The position numbers were made by a program, and so were the translations under genes. From positions 186,001 through 250,000 of the forward strand of contig DVFL01000002.1 of assembly GCA_018713255.1 (NCBI GenBank): a DNA stretch of 64,000 nucleotides, read 5' to 3'. The notes under the pieces are model-generated. The model saw only the letters and a program-made list of their open reading frames with translations, did not search any database and was not told the origin of the DNA. This document shows, piece by piece, positions 9,319-18,600 of this stretch (position 1 is the first letter of the stretch; every line of letters starts with the position of its first letter). This stretch comes from Candidatus Cottocaccamicrobium excrementipullorum (lineage in GTDB: Bacteria; Bacillota; Clostridia; Lachnospirales; Lachnospiraceae).

Positions 9319-10297
9319 ACAGGCAGCGGTCTACTGCTTTTTTCAGCGCTTCTCGTTCTTCCAAAGGAAGAAATGCTGCTTCAGCAGAATAATGAAGCAT
9401 CTGCCTTTGTTCCTGAGCAGTCATTCCCATTTTCTTTAATAATGCAAATTCTTTTTCCAGCGTTGTCCCCGAAACGGTCATATTATCTGTATTTACCGTC
9501 ACCCGCATTCCCCGGCGGAGAAGCTTCAAAATAGGGTGATCTTCCTCCGAAGGAACAGCCCTGGTCTGAAGATTGCTGATTACGCAGACCTCCAAAGTAA
9601 TCTTTTCTCGAATCATCTGTTCCATCAGCGCCTCATCAGCCACGCAGCCTACTCCATGACCGATGCGTTTGGCCCCAAAGGACAACGCAGCTCTGATGCT
9701 TTCTGGCCCGGCAGCCTCGCCGGCGTGAATAGTACATGGAACGGAAAGTTCTTTTCCTAAAGCAAACAGTTCCTGAAATCCGCTGGTAGGAAACAAGGCT
9801 TCGGCTCCTGCAAGATCAACGGCGCAGACCCCATTTCCCAGAAATTCTTTAGCCAGACGGATTGTCTCTTCATTCTCTTTCTGATTCTCTCCCCCGCGCA
9901 TACAGCAGAGAATCAGGCCAGCCTTAAACCCTGTTTTCTCACAGCCTTTTCGAATTCCCTCAGCAACCGCCTCTACCACCTGGCGCTGCGTCAGCCCCTT
10001 CCTGGTGTGCTGCTGAGGTGCAAAACGAATTTCCGCATACAAAAGCCCTTCACGGGCCAGTTCAAACACCAATCCTTCTGCCGCCAGAATTAACGTTTCC
10101 CGGCTTTGCATACAAGAAACCGGCAGATCAAATTTCTCCAGATATTCATTTAAACTGCCGCAGTCCTCTGGAGCAGTCAAATAAGGGATCAGCTCTTCCT
10201 CCTCCTCAGCAGGAAGAGATACTCCTTCAATTTCTGCCATTTTTATTAGAAGTTCAGGCGGCAGAGAGCCGTCTAAATGAAGGTGAAGATCAATCAT
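9317..10297 (-). CDS. add: Adenosine deaminase
   Basis: Hydrolytic deamination of (deoxy)adenosine to (deoxy)inosine for purine salvage. The 326-residue TIM-barrel protein shows the metal-binding HLHLDGS at the N-terminus, HAGEA, GHGVG and TVNTDN, all standard adenosine deaminase motifs. I chose the ATG at 10297 because AAGGAGAG lies upstream and the protein then starts MIDLHLHLDGS as usual; the frame stays open to 10333, but that start lies inside cdd. The chosen start overlaps the cdd stop by 8 bp, implying translational coupling. It is the last gene of a bmp-cdd-add salvage unit. Confidence 0.93.
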   Translation of the reverse strand: MIDLHLHLDGSLPPELLIKMAEIEGVSLPAEEEEELIPYLTAPEDCGSLNEYLEKFDLPVSCMQSRETLILAAEGLVFELAREGLLYAEIRFAPQQHTRKGLTQRQVVEAVAEGIRKGCEKTGFKAGLILCCMRGGENQKENEETIRLAKEFLGNGVCAVDLAGAEALFPTSGFQELFALGKELSVPCTIHAGEAAGPESIRAALSFGAKRIGHGVGCVADEALMEQMIREKITLEVCVISNLQTRAVPSEEDHPILKLLRRGMRVTVNTDNMTVSGTTLEKEFALLKKMGMTAQEQRQMLHYSAEAAFLPLEEREALKKAVDRCL

Positions 10298-10724
10298 CGC
10301 ACATTCTCTCCTTTCCAAGATTTTCCGGTCCAAACCCTAAAGGAAGAAGTTCCTTAAGGGTATACTGCCGGTAATCCTCCTGGGATTTTCCCAATATAAT
10401 CTGAAATGTCTCCGGATCACAAAACTCCATCATTACCTGCCGGCAGACGCCGCAGGGCGCGCAGTACTGCAGCTGTTCCCCCTCCCCGGGGCCTCCTGCA
10501 ATCGCGATGGCAGCAAAGTTCCTCACTCCTTCGCTGACCGCTTTAAATATGGCTGTGCGCTCGGCACAGATCGTGGAAGAATATCCTGCATTTTCAATAT
10601 TGCAGCCGGTAAATATCCGCCCGTCCCGAGCAAGAAGGGCGGCTCCTACCTGAAAACCGGAATAAGGGCTATAGGACCGCTTTCTGGCCTCCAGGGCGGC
10701 ACGAATCAATTCCTGTTGGTTCAT
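10290..10724 (-). CDS. cdd: Cytidine deaminase
   Basis: Zinc enzyme converting (deoxy)cytidine to (deoxy)uridine. The 144-residue length fits the homotetrameric class. The motif TICAERTAIF gives a zinc Cys (53) and the catalytic Glu (55), and PCGVC gives the other two zinc Cys (91 and 94), the three-Cys arrangement of Gram-positive enzymes. It lies 19 bp after the bmp lipoprotein gene and overlaps add by 8 bp, so the three genes probably form one nucleoside-salvage operon. Confidence 0.95.
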   Translation of the reverse strand: MNQQELIRAALEARKRSYSPYSGFQVGAALLARDGRIFTGCNIENAGYSSTICAERTAIFKAVSEGVRNFAAIAIAGGPGEGEQLQYCAPCGVCRQVMMEFCDPETFQIILGKSQEDYRQYTLKELLPLGFGPENLGKERMCDD

Positions 10725-10743
10725 CTCGTTCTTCCTCCCATGA

Positions 10744-11892
10744 CTATTCGCCTAATTGATAAACATCGCCGTAGGCCGCTTCAAATTCCTGACGGCTTCC
10801 CGGAAGAGTAATTTCCCCCGATCTGATCTTTTCTTTAATTTCTGCCGCTGCTTTTTCCACTTCCTTTGGAAGATTATCCTCTGACAGCAAAAGATCAACG
10901 CCTTCATTGCCTAAATCATAAACCAGGACTCCGCCTTGAAGCTGCTGATCCAAGCAATCCTGGGCGAGCGCAAAAATTCCCTTCTCAACGTTCTGGACCG
11001 CCACAGCAAGAACTCCTTCCCGAGAAGGATCGCACTGGGAGGGATCTGCGCCTATGATCCAGTCCCCCTTCTCTCTGCACTTCTCCAGCACTTCTGAAAG
11101 GCTGCCAGGCGCCGCGCAGAAAATCACATCGGCTCCCTGATCGATCATTTCCACAGCAGAATTGTATTCCTCTTGAGAAACCTGAGAAAGGGCGGCTTCC
11201 TGCTGGAAAATCTCAGCTTCAGCATTTGCATCCAGAACACCGGCACAATAGCTGTACCCAAGGAGATCTGAATTTTCTCCTGCAGAACTGAAAATCAGGC
11301 CAGTTTTTCCGCCGTCTGTCGTCATGCCGGCCACTACCCCCGCCAGATAATAAACCTGGCTCTGATCAAACACTATGGAGGTTACATTATCCAAATCAGC
11401 ATTGGAAGCATTCCCGATTGCCGCAAATTGAATGTTCGGACAGGCCTGGGCAGCCTTTCTCACAGCCGCCGCCATCTCGTTTCCCGTCCCGATAATCAAA
11501 TCATAATCCTCTTCGATTAAGGAATTCAGCCTGAAATCATATTCCGCTGCTGTCCCTGCTTCCAGGCACTGAACTTGAACGCCTAATTCCTGGGCAGCGC
11601 GGGACAATCCGGCCTGGAGGGACTGGCGAAAAAATGCTTCTTCCTCCGCCGTATCAACCACCATTCCGATTTTAACTGCTTTTTTTGCATCAGTGCCTGC
11701 ATCTTCAGCCTCGCCAGTGTCTGCTTCACCTGACGTTGTTTCTTCCCCGGTTTCATCCTGCTCAAGTTCTGCCGGACTCTCCGCCTCTCCTGTCTGTATT
11801 GTTTCCCTTAACCCCGAAGGAGCCCTGCATGCTGCCAGGGACACTGCCATGGCTGCCGCGAAAAGGGCCGGCACTACCTGCTTTCTCACCAT
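10744..11892 (-). CDS. BMP-family nucleoside-binding lipoprotein
   Basis: Probable solute-binding lipoprotein of the basic membrane protein (PnrA/BmpA/Med) family, which binds nucleosides for ABC import. The 382-residue protein has a signal peptide with lipobox SLAAC (Cys near 22), an acidic Glu/Thr/Ala linker to about residue 70, then VKIGMVVDTAEEEAFFRQS, DLIIGTGNEMAAAV and IIGADPSQ, typical of the periplasmic-binding fold. The ATG follows GAGGAGGAAAATGC. Its partners cdd and add support nucleoside uptake. The matching ATPase and permeases are not in the window, so it would have to share them in trans. Confidence 0.85.
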   Translation of the reverse strand: MVRKQVVPALFAAAMAVSLAACRAPSGLRETIQTGEAESPAELEQDETGEETTSGEADTGEAEDAGTDAKKAVKIGMVVDTAEEEAFFRQSLQAGLSRAAQELGVQVQCLEAGTAAEYDFRLNSLIEEDYDLIIGTGNEMAAAVRKAAQACPNIQFAAIGNASNADLDNVTSIVFDQSQVYYLAGVVAGMTTDGGKTGLIFSSAGENSDLLGYSYCAGVLDANAEAEIFQQEAALSQVSQEEYNSAVEMIDQGADVIFCAAPGSLSEVLEKCREKGDWIIGADPSQCDPSREGVLAVAVQNVEKGIFALAQDCLDQQLQGGVLVYDLGNEGVDLLLSEDNLPKEVEKAAAEIKEKIRSGEITLPGSRQEFEAAYGDVYQLGE

Positions 11893-11962
11893 GCATTTTC
11901 CTCCTCAGTTCCGGCGTCGGAGTGCCAAGCGCCGGCGTTAATGATTCCGAATAAAACAAAAA

Positions 11963-12035
11963 AGCCATTGACGTGATTCGAACACGCGACCCCTTCATTA
12001 CGAGTGAAGTGCTCTACCGGCTGAGCTACAATGGC
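11963..12035 (-). tRNA. tRNA-Thr (anticodon CGT)
   Basis: Complete cloverleaf on the minus strand: acceptor GCCATTG/CAATGGC, D arm GCTC-GAGC, anticodon stem CTTCA/TGAAG with loop CTCGTAA (anticodon CGT, reads ACG), and T loop TTCGAAT. No CCA is encoded; a T-rich stretch follows. It is third in the cluster, after an apparent terminator, and about 70 bp before the bmp gene. Confidence 0.95.
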
Positions 12036-12061
12036 ATAGAAAAAAGATGTATTTAGTTTTG

Positions 12062-12095
12062 GTAAAAACAAGGCTGCTGCACACTGCAGCAGCCT
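12062..12095 (-). terminator. Terminator-like hairpin between tRNA-Glu and tRNA-Thr
   Basis: On the minus strand AGGCTGCTGCA pairs with TGCAGCAGCCT, followed by TGTTTTTA. It begins two bases after tRNA-Glu ends, so it should end most tRNA-Pro/tRNA-Glu transcripts. Confidence 0.8.
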
Positions 12096-12096
12096 A

Positions 12097-12168
12097 TGAC
12101 CAATCCGGGAATCGAACCCGGGTTTACGCCGTGAGAGGGCGTCGTCTTGACCGCTTGACCAATTGGCC
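12097..12168 (-). tRNA. tRNA-Glu (anticodon CTC)
   Basis: Minus-strand cloverleaf with acceptor GGCCAAT/ATTGGTC and discriminator A, anticodon stem ACGCC/GGCGT with loop CTCTCAC (anticodon CTC, reads GAG), and T arm CCGGG-TTCGATT-CCCGG. CCA is not encoded. Confidence 0.95.
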
Positions 12169-12179
12169 TTATGAGAAAA

Positions 12180-12253
12180 TCGAGGCGACGTGATTCGAAC
12201 ACGCGGCCTCTGCGTCCCGAACGCAGCGCTCTACCAAACTGAGCCACGCCTCG
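12180..12253 (-). tRNA. tRNA-Pro (anticodon CGG)
   Basis: Minus-strand cloverleaf with acceptor CGAGGCG/CGCCTCG, D arm GCTC-GAGC, anticodon stem CTGCG/CGCAG with loop TTCGGGA (anticodon CGG, reads CCG), and T loop TTCGAAT. It is first in the three-tRNA cluster, directly after a consensus promoter. Confidence 0.95.
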
Positions 12254-12265
12254 ATTACGTACGCT

Positions 12266-12294
12266 AGTATAATACAGTTTCTGCGGATTGTCAA
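12266..12294 (-). promoter_or_regulatory. Promoter of the tRNA cluster
   Basis: A near-perfect promoter: TTGACA (12289-12294), 17 bp, TATACT (12266-12271). It starts 13 bp upstream of tRNA-Pro. Confidence 0.9.
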
Positions 12295-12420
12295 GCAATA
12301 ATTTTCAAAAATGTTAAAAAAATTCCTACAATAATTAACAGTTTGATTTTCTCAGGGCAGAAGGAGAAAGGAAGCCTTCTCCCTTTCTCCTTTACCAGTT
12401 TTATCTCCAGCACGATGAAC

Positions 12421-12630
12421 TTATGAGATCGACAGTACCTTATAGTCCTGATCCTCCACCGCTTTCTTTAACACCTGATCAGATACCTCCTGATTCAGCT
12501 TTACCACTGCCGTTCCGGCCTCGTGGCTCACCTCCGCGCTGTCCACCTGAGCCAAAGCTTCTAAAGCCTTCTTTACTCTGGCCTCGCAGTGACCGCACAT
12601 CATTCCTTCAATTTTCATTGTCTTTTCCAT
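12421..12630 (-). CDS. Possible free CopZ-like copper chaperone from an internal start in copA
   Basis: Within copA and in the same frame, AAGGAGG (12639-12645) sits 8 nt before an ATG at 12630. Starting there gives a 69-residue protein, [20 protein letters not shown] onward, with the single CxxC metal site and the length of ordinary CopZ chaperones. A full consensus ribosome binding site at ideal spacing exactly at the domain boundary suggests both a fused and a free form are made. The other reading is that separate copA and copZ genes fused by loss of the copA stop and the site is a relic. Sequence alone cannot decide. Confidence 0.55.
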   Translation of the reverse strand: MEKTMKIEGMMCGHCEARVKKALEALAQVDSAEVSHEAGTAVVKLNQEVSDQVLKKAVEDQDYKVLSIS

Positions 12631-15021
12631 TGTTTTTTCCTCCTTATCATTGCCGCGGTTTTCCGGCTCCAGCGTGCAGGACCCTCCAGGGCCAGAACAG
12701 GAAACCGAAGTTTCCAGTTCTATCCTGCCGGCTGCCGCGTGTTTCATTTTTTTGTCTTTTTTCGGGTTAAGCAGATCAAACCAATTCAGCCGGAGCGCAT
12801 TGGTGACCACGCAGAAGCTGGAAAGGCTCATGGCAGCGGCGCCGAACATCGGATTCAGCTTCCACCCAAAGAAAGGATACCACAAACCGGCAGCAAGGGG
12901 AATCCCCACGGCGTTATAAAAGAATGCCCAAAACAGATTTTCATGGATGTTCCGAAGAACAGCCCGGCTTAACCGAATAGCAGCGGGCACATCGCTGAGC
13001 CTGCTCTTCATCAAAACCACATCCGCCGCATCAATCGCAATATCTGTCCCGGCGCCAATGGCAATTCCCATGTCTGCCCGGGTCAGCGCAGGCGCATCGT
13101 TGATGCCGTCGCCTACCATGGCCACCTTTCCTTTTTCCTTCAGCGCCCGAATTACGCTTTCCTTTCCCTCCGGAAGTACTCCTGCAATAACTTGATCTAC
13201 TCCCGCCTGGCGTCCAATGGCTCTGGCTGTCCGTTCATTATCTCCTGTAAGCATTACCACGTGAATGCCCATATTCTGAAGCTGGCGAATCGCCTGAGGA
13301 CTGTCTTCTTTAATGGTATCTGCCACAGCAATCATTCCCATGAGCTGGCTTCCTCTCCCGAAAAACAAGGGAGTTTTCCCCTCCTCCGCCATTGCTTCTG
13401 CTTTCTCTTCCATTTGCCGGGAAACAGAAATCCGAGAGCGAATGAAGGTTAAATTTCCTCCGAAAATCTCCTCTCCCTTCATGCGGGCGGAAAGGCCATT
13501 TCCAGGAAGAGCCATAAAGTCAGAAACTTCCTCCCCTGCAATTTTTCTCTCCTTCCCTGCAGCAAGAACCGCTTTCGCCAGAGGATGCTCGCTTTTTCCC
13601 TCCAGGGAGCAGGCAAAAGCTAAGAGCTCATCCTCTGAAATTCCCTGAGCCGGCAGAATATCCGTCACCTCTGGTTCTCCCCGAGTAATGGTGCCCGTTT
13701 TATCCAGGGCCACAATCTGGGTTTTCCCCGTTTCCTCCAGCGATACAGCGGTTTTAAACATAATGCCGTGTTTTGCTCCCACGCCGCTGCCAACCATAAT
13801 TGCTACGGGAGTGGCAAGTCCAAGAGCGCAGGGACAGCTGATGACCAAAACAGAAATTCCCCTGGCTAAGGCAAACCCTGCGGTCTGACCAGCTAAAAGC
13901 CACACCAGAATTGTCACTGCAGCGATGGTAATCACCACCGGCACAAATACACCAGAAACTTTGTCTGCCACCTTGGCAATAGGCGCTTTCGTTGCCGCTG
14001 CATTGCTGACCATCTGAATGATCTGAGAAAGGGTGGTATCCTCCCCCACTCTGGTAGCCCGGCATTTCAAGAATCCGGACTGGTTCACCGTAGCGGCAGA
14101 AACCTTATCTCCCTCTGCCTTATCCACAGGAATGCTTTCCCCGGTCAGGGCAGATTCATTCACTGCGCTGTGACCTTCCAGCACAACCCCGTCCACCGGT
14201 ATGTTTTCCCCCGGACGCACCACGAAAAGATCTCCCGCCTCCACCTGGTCGATGGATACCGTCCTTTCCTCTCCATCCTCCAGGATCACCGCCGTTTTCG
14301 GCGCCAGTTTCATGAGACTTTTAAGAGCGTCTGTCGTTTTTCCCTTGGACCTGGCCTCCAGCATCTTGCCCACCGTAATCAAAGTGAGAATCATGGCGGC
14401 GGACTCGAAATAAAATTCATGCATGTAGGACATTACCCCGGCCATATCGCCTTTAACCTGGGCGTCAGTCATCGCAAACAAGGCGTAGGTGCTGTAGACG
14501 AAGGACGCCCCCGAGCCTAACGCCACCAGAGTATCCATATTCGGCGCCCGGTGAATCAACCCTTTAAATCCGCTGATAAAAAACTTCTGATTGATCACCA
14601 TGATCATTGCCGTTAAAATCAGCTGGAGCAGCCCCATGGCCACATGATTCTCTGCGAAAAAAGCTGGCACCGGCCAGTTCCACATCATATACCCCATTGA
14701 AAAATACATCAAAACAATAAGAAAACCGAGAGACGCAAACAGCCGCTGTTTCAGCACCGGAGTTTCCCGATCCTTTAAAGCATCCTCTGCTTCCGCCGCC
14801 GATGGGAGATTTCTGGTTTTCCCTCCCTTTTTCTGGGCGCCGTATCCTGCGTCCTCTACTGCAGCGATAATCTCTCCTTCAGAAGCAGTGCCTTCTACTG
14901 CCATGGAATTGGTCAGCAGACTGACTGAGCAGGAAGTAACCCCAGGCACTTTGGAAACCGCCTTTTCTACCCTTGCGCTGCAGGCAGCACAGCTCATTCC
15001 TGTAACTGCATATTGATCCAT
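12421..15021 (-). CDS. copA: Copper-exporting P1B-ATPase with N- and C-terminal metal-binding domains
   Basis: ATP-driven Cu(I) efflux pump of the inner membrane. The 866-residue protein has an N-terminal heavy-metal-associated domain ([14 protein letters not shown]), eight expected membrane segments, the transport motif SCPCALG (Cys-Pro-Cys near 394), the phosphorylated Asp in DKTGT (near 437), SEHPLAKAV and [10 protein letters not shown]. Unusually, a Cys-bearing linker leads to a second metal-binding domain at the C-terminus ([15 protein letters not shown]), like a fused CopZ chaperone; usual CopA proteins end before this. A strong internal ribosome binding site precedes that domain (separate entry). 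It lies downstream of csoR with a short gap, so copper should induce both. Confidence 0.95.
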   Translation of the reverse strand: MDQYAVTGMSCAACSARVEKAVSKVPGVTSCSVSLLTNSMAVEGTASEGEIIAAVEDAGYGAQKKGGKTRNLPSAAEAEDALKDRETPVLKQRLFASLGFLIVLMYFSMGYMMWNWPVPAFFAENHVAMGLLQLILTAMIMVINQKFFISGFKGLIHRAPNMDTLVALGSGASFVYSTYALFAMTDAQVKGDMAGVMSYMHEFYFESAAMILTLITVGKMLEARSKGKTTDALKSLMKLAPKTAVILEDGEERTVSIDQVEAGDLFVVRPGENIPVDGVVLEGHSAVNESALTGESIPVDKAEGDKVSAATVNQSGFLKCRATRVGEDTTLSQIIQMVSNAAATKAPIAKVADKVSGVFVPVVITIAAVTILVWLLAGQTAGFALARGISVLVISCPCALGLATPVAIMVGSGVGAKHGIMFKTAVSLEETGKTQIVALDKTGTITRGEPEVTDILPAQGISEDELLAFACSLEGKSEHPLAKAVLAAGKERKIAGEEVSDFMALPGNGLSARMKGEEIFGGNLTFIRSRISVSRQMEEKAEAMAEEGKTPLFFGRGSQLMGMIAVADTIKEDSPQAIRQLQNMGIHVVMLTGDNERTARAIGRQAGVDQVIAGVLPEGKESVIRALKEKGKVAMVGDGINDAPALTRADMGIAIGAGTDIAIDAADVVLMKSRLSDVPAAIRLSRAVLRNIHENLFWAFFYNAVGIPLAAGLWYPFFGWKLNPMFGAAAMSLSSFCVVTNALRLNWFDLLNPKKDKKMKHAAAGRIELETSVSCSGPGGSCTLEPENRGNDKEEKTMEKTMKIEGMMCGHCEARVKKALEALAQVDSAEVSHEAGTAVVKLNQEVSDQVLKKAVEDQDYKVLSIS

Positions 15022-15063
15022 CTCTATCCCTCCTCTTCTCCCTTCCAGGGAATGTCCCTGACC

Positions 15064-15396
15064 TTACTTCATCAGTTTCTGCAGGGTACAGACAAGCTCA
15101 TCAATGATTTCTTCATTCCCCTCTTTAATATCCTGCACAACGCAGGTTCGGATGTGGTTTGCCAAAAGCACCTTGTTAAAGCTGTTTAAGGCGGCATTCA
15201 CCGCCGATACCTGAATTAAAATATCCGGACAGTAAGCATCTTTTTCCACCATGCCCCGGATTCCCCGCACCTGGCCTTCAATCCGGTTCAGCCGGTGAAT
15301 CAAATCTTTATATTCTTTTTCCGAACGATCCTTATGCTGATGACAATGGACACAGCCCTTGCTGGAATCGGCTGCGGAGTTGATCTCTTCACTCAT
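15064..15396 (-). CDS. csoR: CsoR-family copper-sensing repressor
   Basis: DUF156/CsoR-type repressor that leaves DNA when it binds Cu(I). The roughly 110-residue helical protein shows HRLNRIEGQVRGIRGMVEKD, then a Cys (DAYCPDILIQ), and HIRTCV, giving the Cys-His-Cys copper ligands typical of CsoR; an extra N-terminal CVHCHQHK segment may also bind metal. The start is either the ATG at 15396 (AAGGAG with 9-nt spacing) or 15402; the frame stays open to 15477, but that would include the operator. It precedes copA in an evident copper-resistance operon with a matching operator in its promoter. Confidence 0.92.
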   Translation of the reverse strand: MSEEINSAADSSKGCVHCHQHKDRSEKEYKDLIHRLNRIEGQVRGIRGMVEKDAYCPDILIQVSAVNAALNSFNKVLLANHIRTCVVQDIKEGNEEIIDELVCTLQKLMK

Positions 15397-15448
15397 TTTC
15401 ATTCTCTCCTTTCCCGGAAAATGTATTCCTGTTCTCTGTTCAGGTTTT

Positions 15449-15477
15449 ATTATATACCCTACCAGGGTATATAGCAA
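15449..15477 (-). promoter_or_regulatory. csoR-copA promoter with embedded CsoR operator
   Basis: TTGCTA (15472-15477) and TATAAT (15449-15454) flank a 17-bp spacer. The inverted repeat ATATACCCT-N3-AGGGTATAT (15452-15472) fills the spacer and touches both promoter boxes, so a bound CsoR would block RNA polymerase. CsoR operators are known for this GC-centred, TATACCC-type symmetry. Confidence 0.85.
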
Positions 15478-15523
15478 GCTTTTTTTGCCTTAATCTTCTG
15501 CCTCCTGTGCAGAAAAATACTAT

Positions 15524-15577
15524 AAAAAATCGACACCCCTCCAGCCGTCAAGGCACTGAAGAATGTCGATTTTATTT
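15524..15577 (-). terminator. Terminator after polC
   Basis: AAAATCGACA (15526-15535) and its complement at 15564-15573 form a 10-bp stem with A/T flanks. It separates the polC operon from csoR-copA; on the minus strand the stem ends in TTTTTT. Confidence 0.82.
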
Positions 15578-15626
15578 TTTTGCTCCTGAAAGCTGCTCTC
15601 AACTGGAGATGCACAAAAATCAGTTG

Positions 15627-18600
15627 CTACGCAAAATCAAAAAGAGACAGCTGGTTGCTTTCTGGAAGGTCTCCTAAGAGCCCCAGGTCCGCCATCAAAT
15701 CACAGATGGTTTTGCTTACCTTTGTCCGGTTTTGGAAATCTTCTTTAGACAAGAAGGGGCCGTCTTTCGCCGCCTCCACAATTCCCTCTGCCGCCTTTTC
15801 CCCCAGACCGTCAATACTGCTCAAGGAAGGCATCAGTTTCCCGTCGATAATCTGGAAATGTGTGGCCTTCGCCCGGTAAATATCAATGGGAAGGAATTCA
15901 AATCCCCTGGCGTACATTTCCTGACAGATCCGCATATCCCGCAACGTATCCTGTTCCTTATTGGATAAAGTGTCCGAGCGTTTCTTATAATCCGCCAGAT
16001 ATACTTCCAGCTTATCCCGCCCCATGCACATCAGCTCATAGCTGAAGCCCTTGGCCCGGATACTGAAAAAAGCGGCGTAATAGGCAAGGGGATAAAACAC
16101 CTTGCAGTACGCAATCCGCCAGGCCATCATAACGTACGCAGCTGCATGAGCCTTGGGGAACATGTACTTGATCTTCTTGCAGGACCAAATATACCAGTCA
16201 GGAACATTGTGCTCCTTCATCGCTTCCTCCCACTCCGGCTTAAGCCCTTTTCCCTTTCGGACAGACTCCATTATGGTAAAGGACAATCCCTCTTCCATTC
16301 CCTGTCCGATGAGATAAATCATAATATCATCACGAGTACAGATCGCCGTCTGAATGGTAGCCTTTCCCTCTGAAATCAAGGTCTGCGCATTTCCCAGCCA
16401 TACGTCCGTACCATGGGAAAGTCCGGCAATCCGCACCAAATCAGAAAAATACTTCGGTTTGGTGTCGATTAACATCTGCATGGCAAAATCTGTTCCAAAC
16501 TCAGGAATCCCCAGTGCTCCCAGCTTGCAGCCTCCAATATCCTCCGGCTCAATGCCAAGGGCAGAAGTATTCTGGAACAAGCTCATTACCTCTTTGCTGT
16601 CCAGCGGAATATCCTTTACCGGATCCATTCCCGTAAGATCTTGAAGCATACGGATCATGGTGGGATCATCGTGTCCCAGAATATCCAGCTTCAGCAGGTT
16701 GTGATCGATGGAATGGTAATCAAAATGCGTTGTCACTGTTGAGGTGGTGGTATCGTTTGCCGGGTGCTGCACCGGAGTGAAAGAATAAATCTCCTCTCCC
16801 AGGGGGAGAACAATAATTCCTCCCGGATGCTGGCCTGTAGTCCGCTTTACCCCCACACATCCTTGAACCAGCCGGTTGATCTCACAGTTTCTCTTTTGCT
16901 GGCCTCTCTCCTCATAGTATTTTTTAATGTATCCGTAAGCCGTCTTGTCCGCCAGGGTACCTACTGTTCCGGCCCGGAAGGTCTGCCCTTTTCCGAAAAT
17001 CACCTCAGTGTAATCATGAGCCTTGCTCTGATACTCTCCGGAGAAATTCAAGTCGATATCTGGCTCCTTATCTCCCTTAAATCCTAAGAAGGTTTCAAAG
17101 GGAATGTCAAATCCTTCTTTCTTTAACGGATGGCCGCAGACAGGGCATATTTTATCCGGCATATCGCAGCCGGCCATTCCTGCGAATTTTTTCACTTCTT
17201 CGGAATCAAAATCATAATAATGGCATTCCGGGCAGATGTAATGCGGGCTTAAAGGATTTACCTCTGTAATTCCTGCCATAGTTGCCACAAAAGAAGATCC
17301 TACCGAACCTCTGGAGCCCACCAGGTAACCGTCCTCATTGGATTTCCACACCAGTTTTTGGGCAATAATATACATTACGGCGAAACCATTGCTGATAATG
17401 GAATTCAGTTCCCGTTCCAGCCGGTCTGTTACAATTTGAGGAAGATTTTCTCCGTAAATTCCATGGGCCCTGTCATAACAGATTTTTCGCAGCGTAGCAT
17501 CGGAATTTTCAATGACCGGAGGACATTTATCCGGACGAACCGGAGAAATTTTTTCACACATATCCGCAATCTTCCGGGTATTGGTGATCACCACCTCTTC
17601 CGCTTTATTCGGCTCCAAATAACTGAATTCTTCCAGCATTTCCTCTGTGGTTCTTAAGTATAAAGGAGCCTGCTGGTCGCAATCCTTAAATCCCTGTCCA
17701 GCCTCAATAATCCTCCGGTAAATCTCATCCTGAGGATCCAGAAAATGCACGTCGCAGGTTGCACACACCAGCTTGCCGAACTGTTCCCCAAGACGAATAA
17801 TCTTTTTATTGATTTCCATCAGGTCCTGCCGGCTTTTCACCGTGCTTTTTTCATCCCGGAGCATAAATTCATTGTTGCCCAGAGGCTGGATTTCCAGGTA
17901 ATCATAAAAGTTCACCAATCTGGCAATCTCCGCCTCGGGAGCTCCTCTAAGAAGAGCCTGGTAAAGCTCTCCCGCCTCACAGGCAGAACCGATAATCAAC
18001 CCTTCCCGGTACTGATTCAGCAGGCTTTTGGGAATCCTGGGCCGTCTGGCAAAATACTCCAGATGAGAGGAGGAAACCAAACGGTAAAGATTAATCCGTC
18101 CCACATCGTTTTTTGCCAAAATGATCACATGATAGGTGGGAAGCTTCTTGATGGTTTCTGGAGACATCTGACTTAAGGAATTCAGCTGATCTAAAGTCTC
18201 TATCTCTCGTTCCCTGAGCATCTTGACAAAGGCCACAAAGATCTCTGCCGTAGCCCCTGCATCATCTACCGCCCGGTGGTGATTCTCCAATGATACCCCT
18301 ACCGCCTTAGCCACAGTATCCAGCTTAAACCGGTTTAAATTCGGCAGCAGAAGCCTGGCCAAAGCTACGGTATCCAGAACCGTGGGAGAAAACTCCAGAC
18401 CTAAGCTTAATGCGTTATGGGTAATAAAGCCCACGTCAAAGGCTGCATTATGAGCTACAATCACACTTCCCTGGCAGAAGGCTAAAAACTGTGGCAGAAT
18501 CACATCGATTTTGGGAGAGTCCAGCACCATACTGTCATTGATTCCAGTAAGCTGTTCAATCTCAAAAGGAATCGGTACATCCGGATTGACAAAGGTACTG

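Noticed and set aside
12370-12398. Inverted repeat AAGGAGAAAG/CTTTCTCCTT after copA as a terminator
   Set aside because: Stem is plausible but no T-run follows on the minus strand, so I did not list it.
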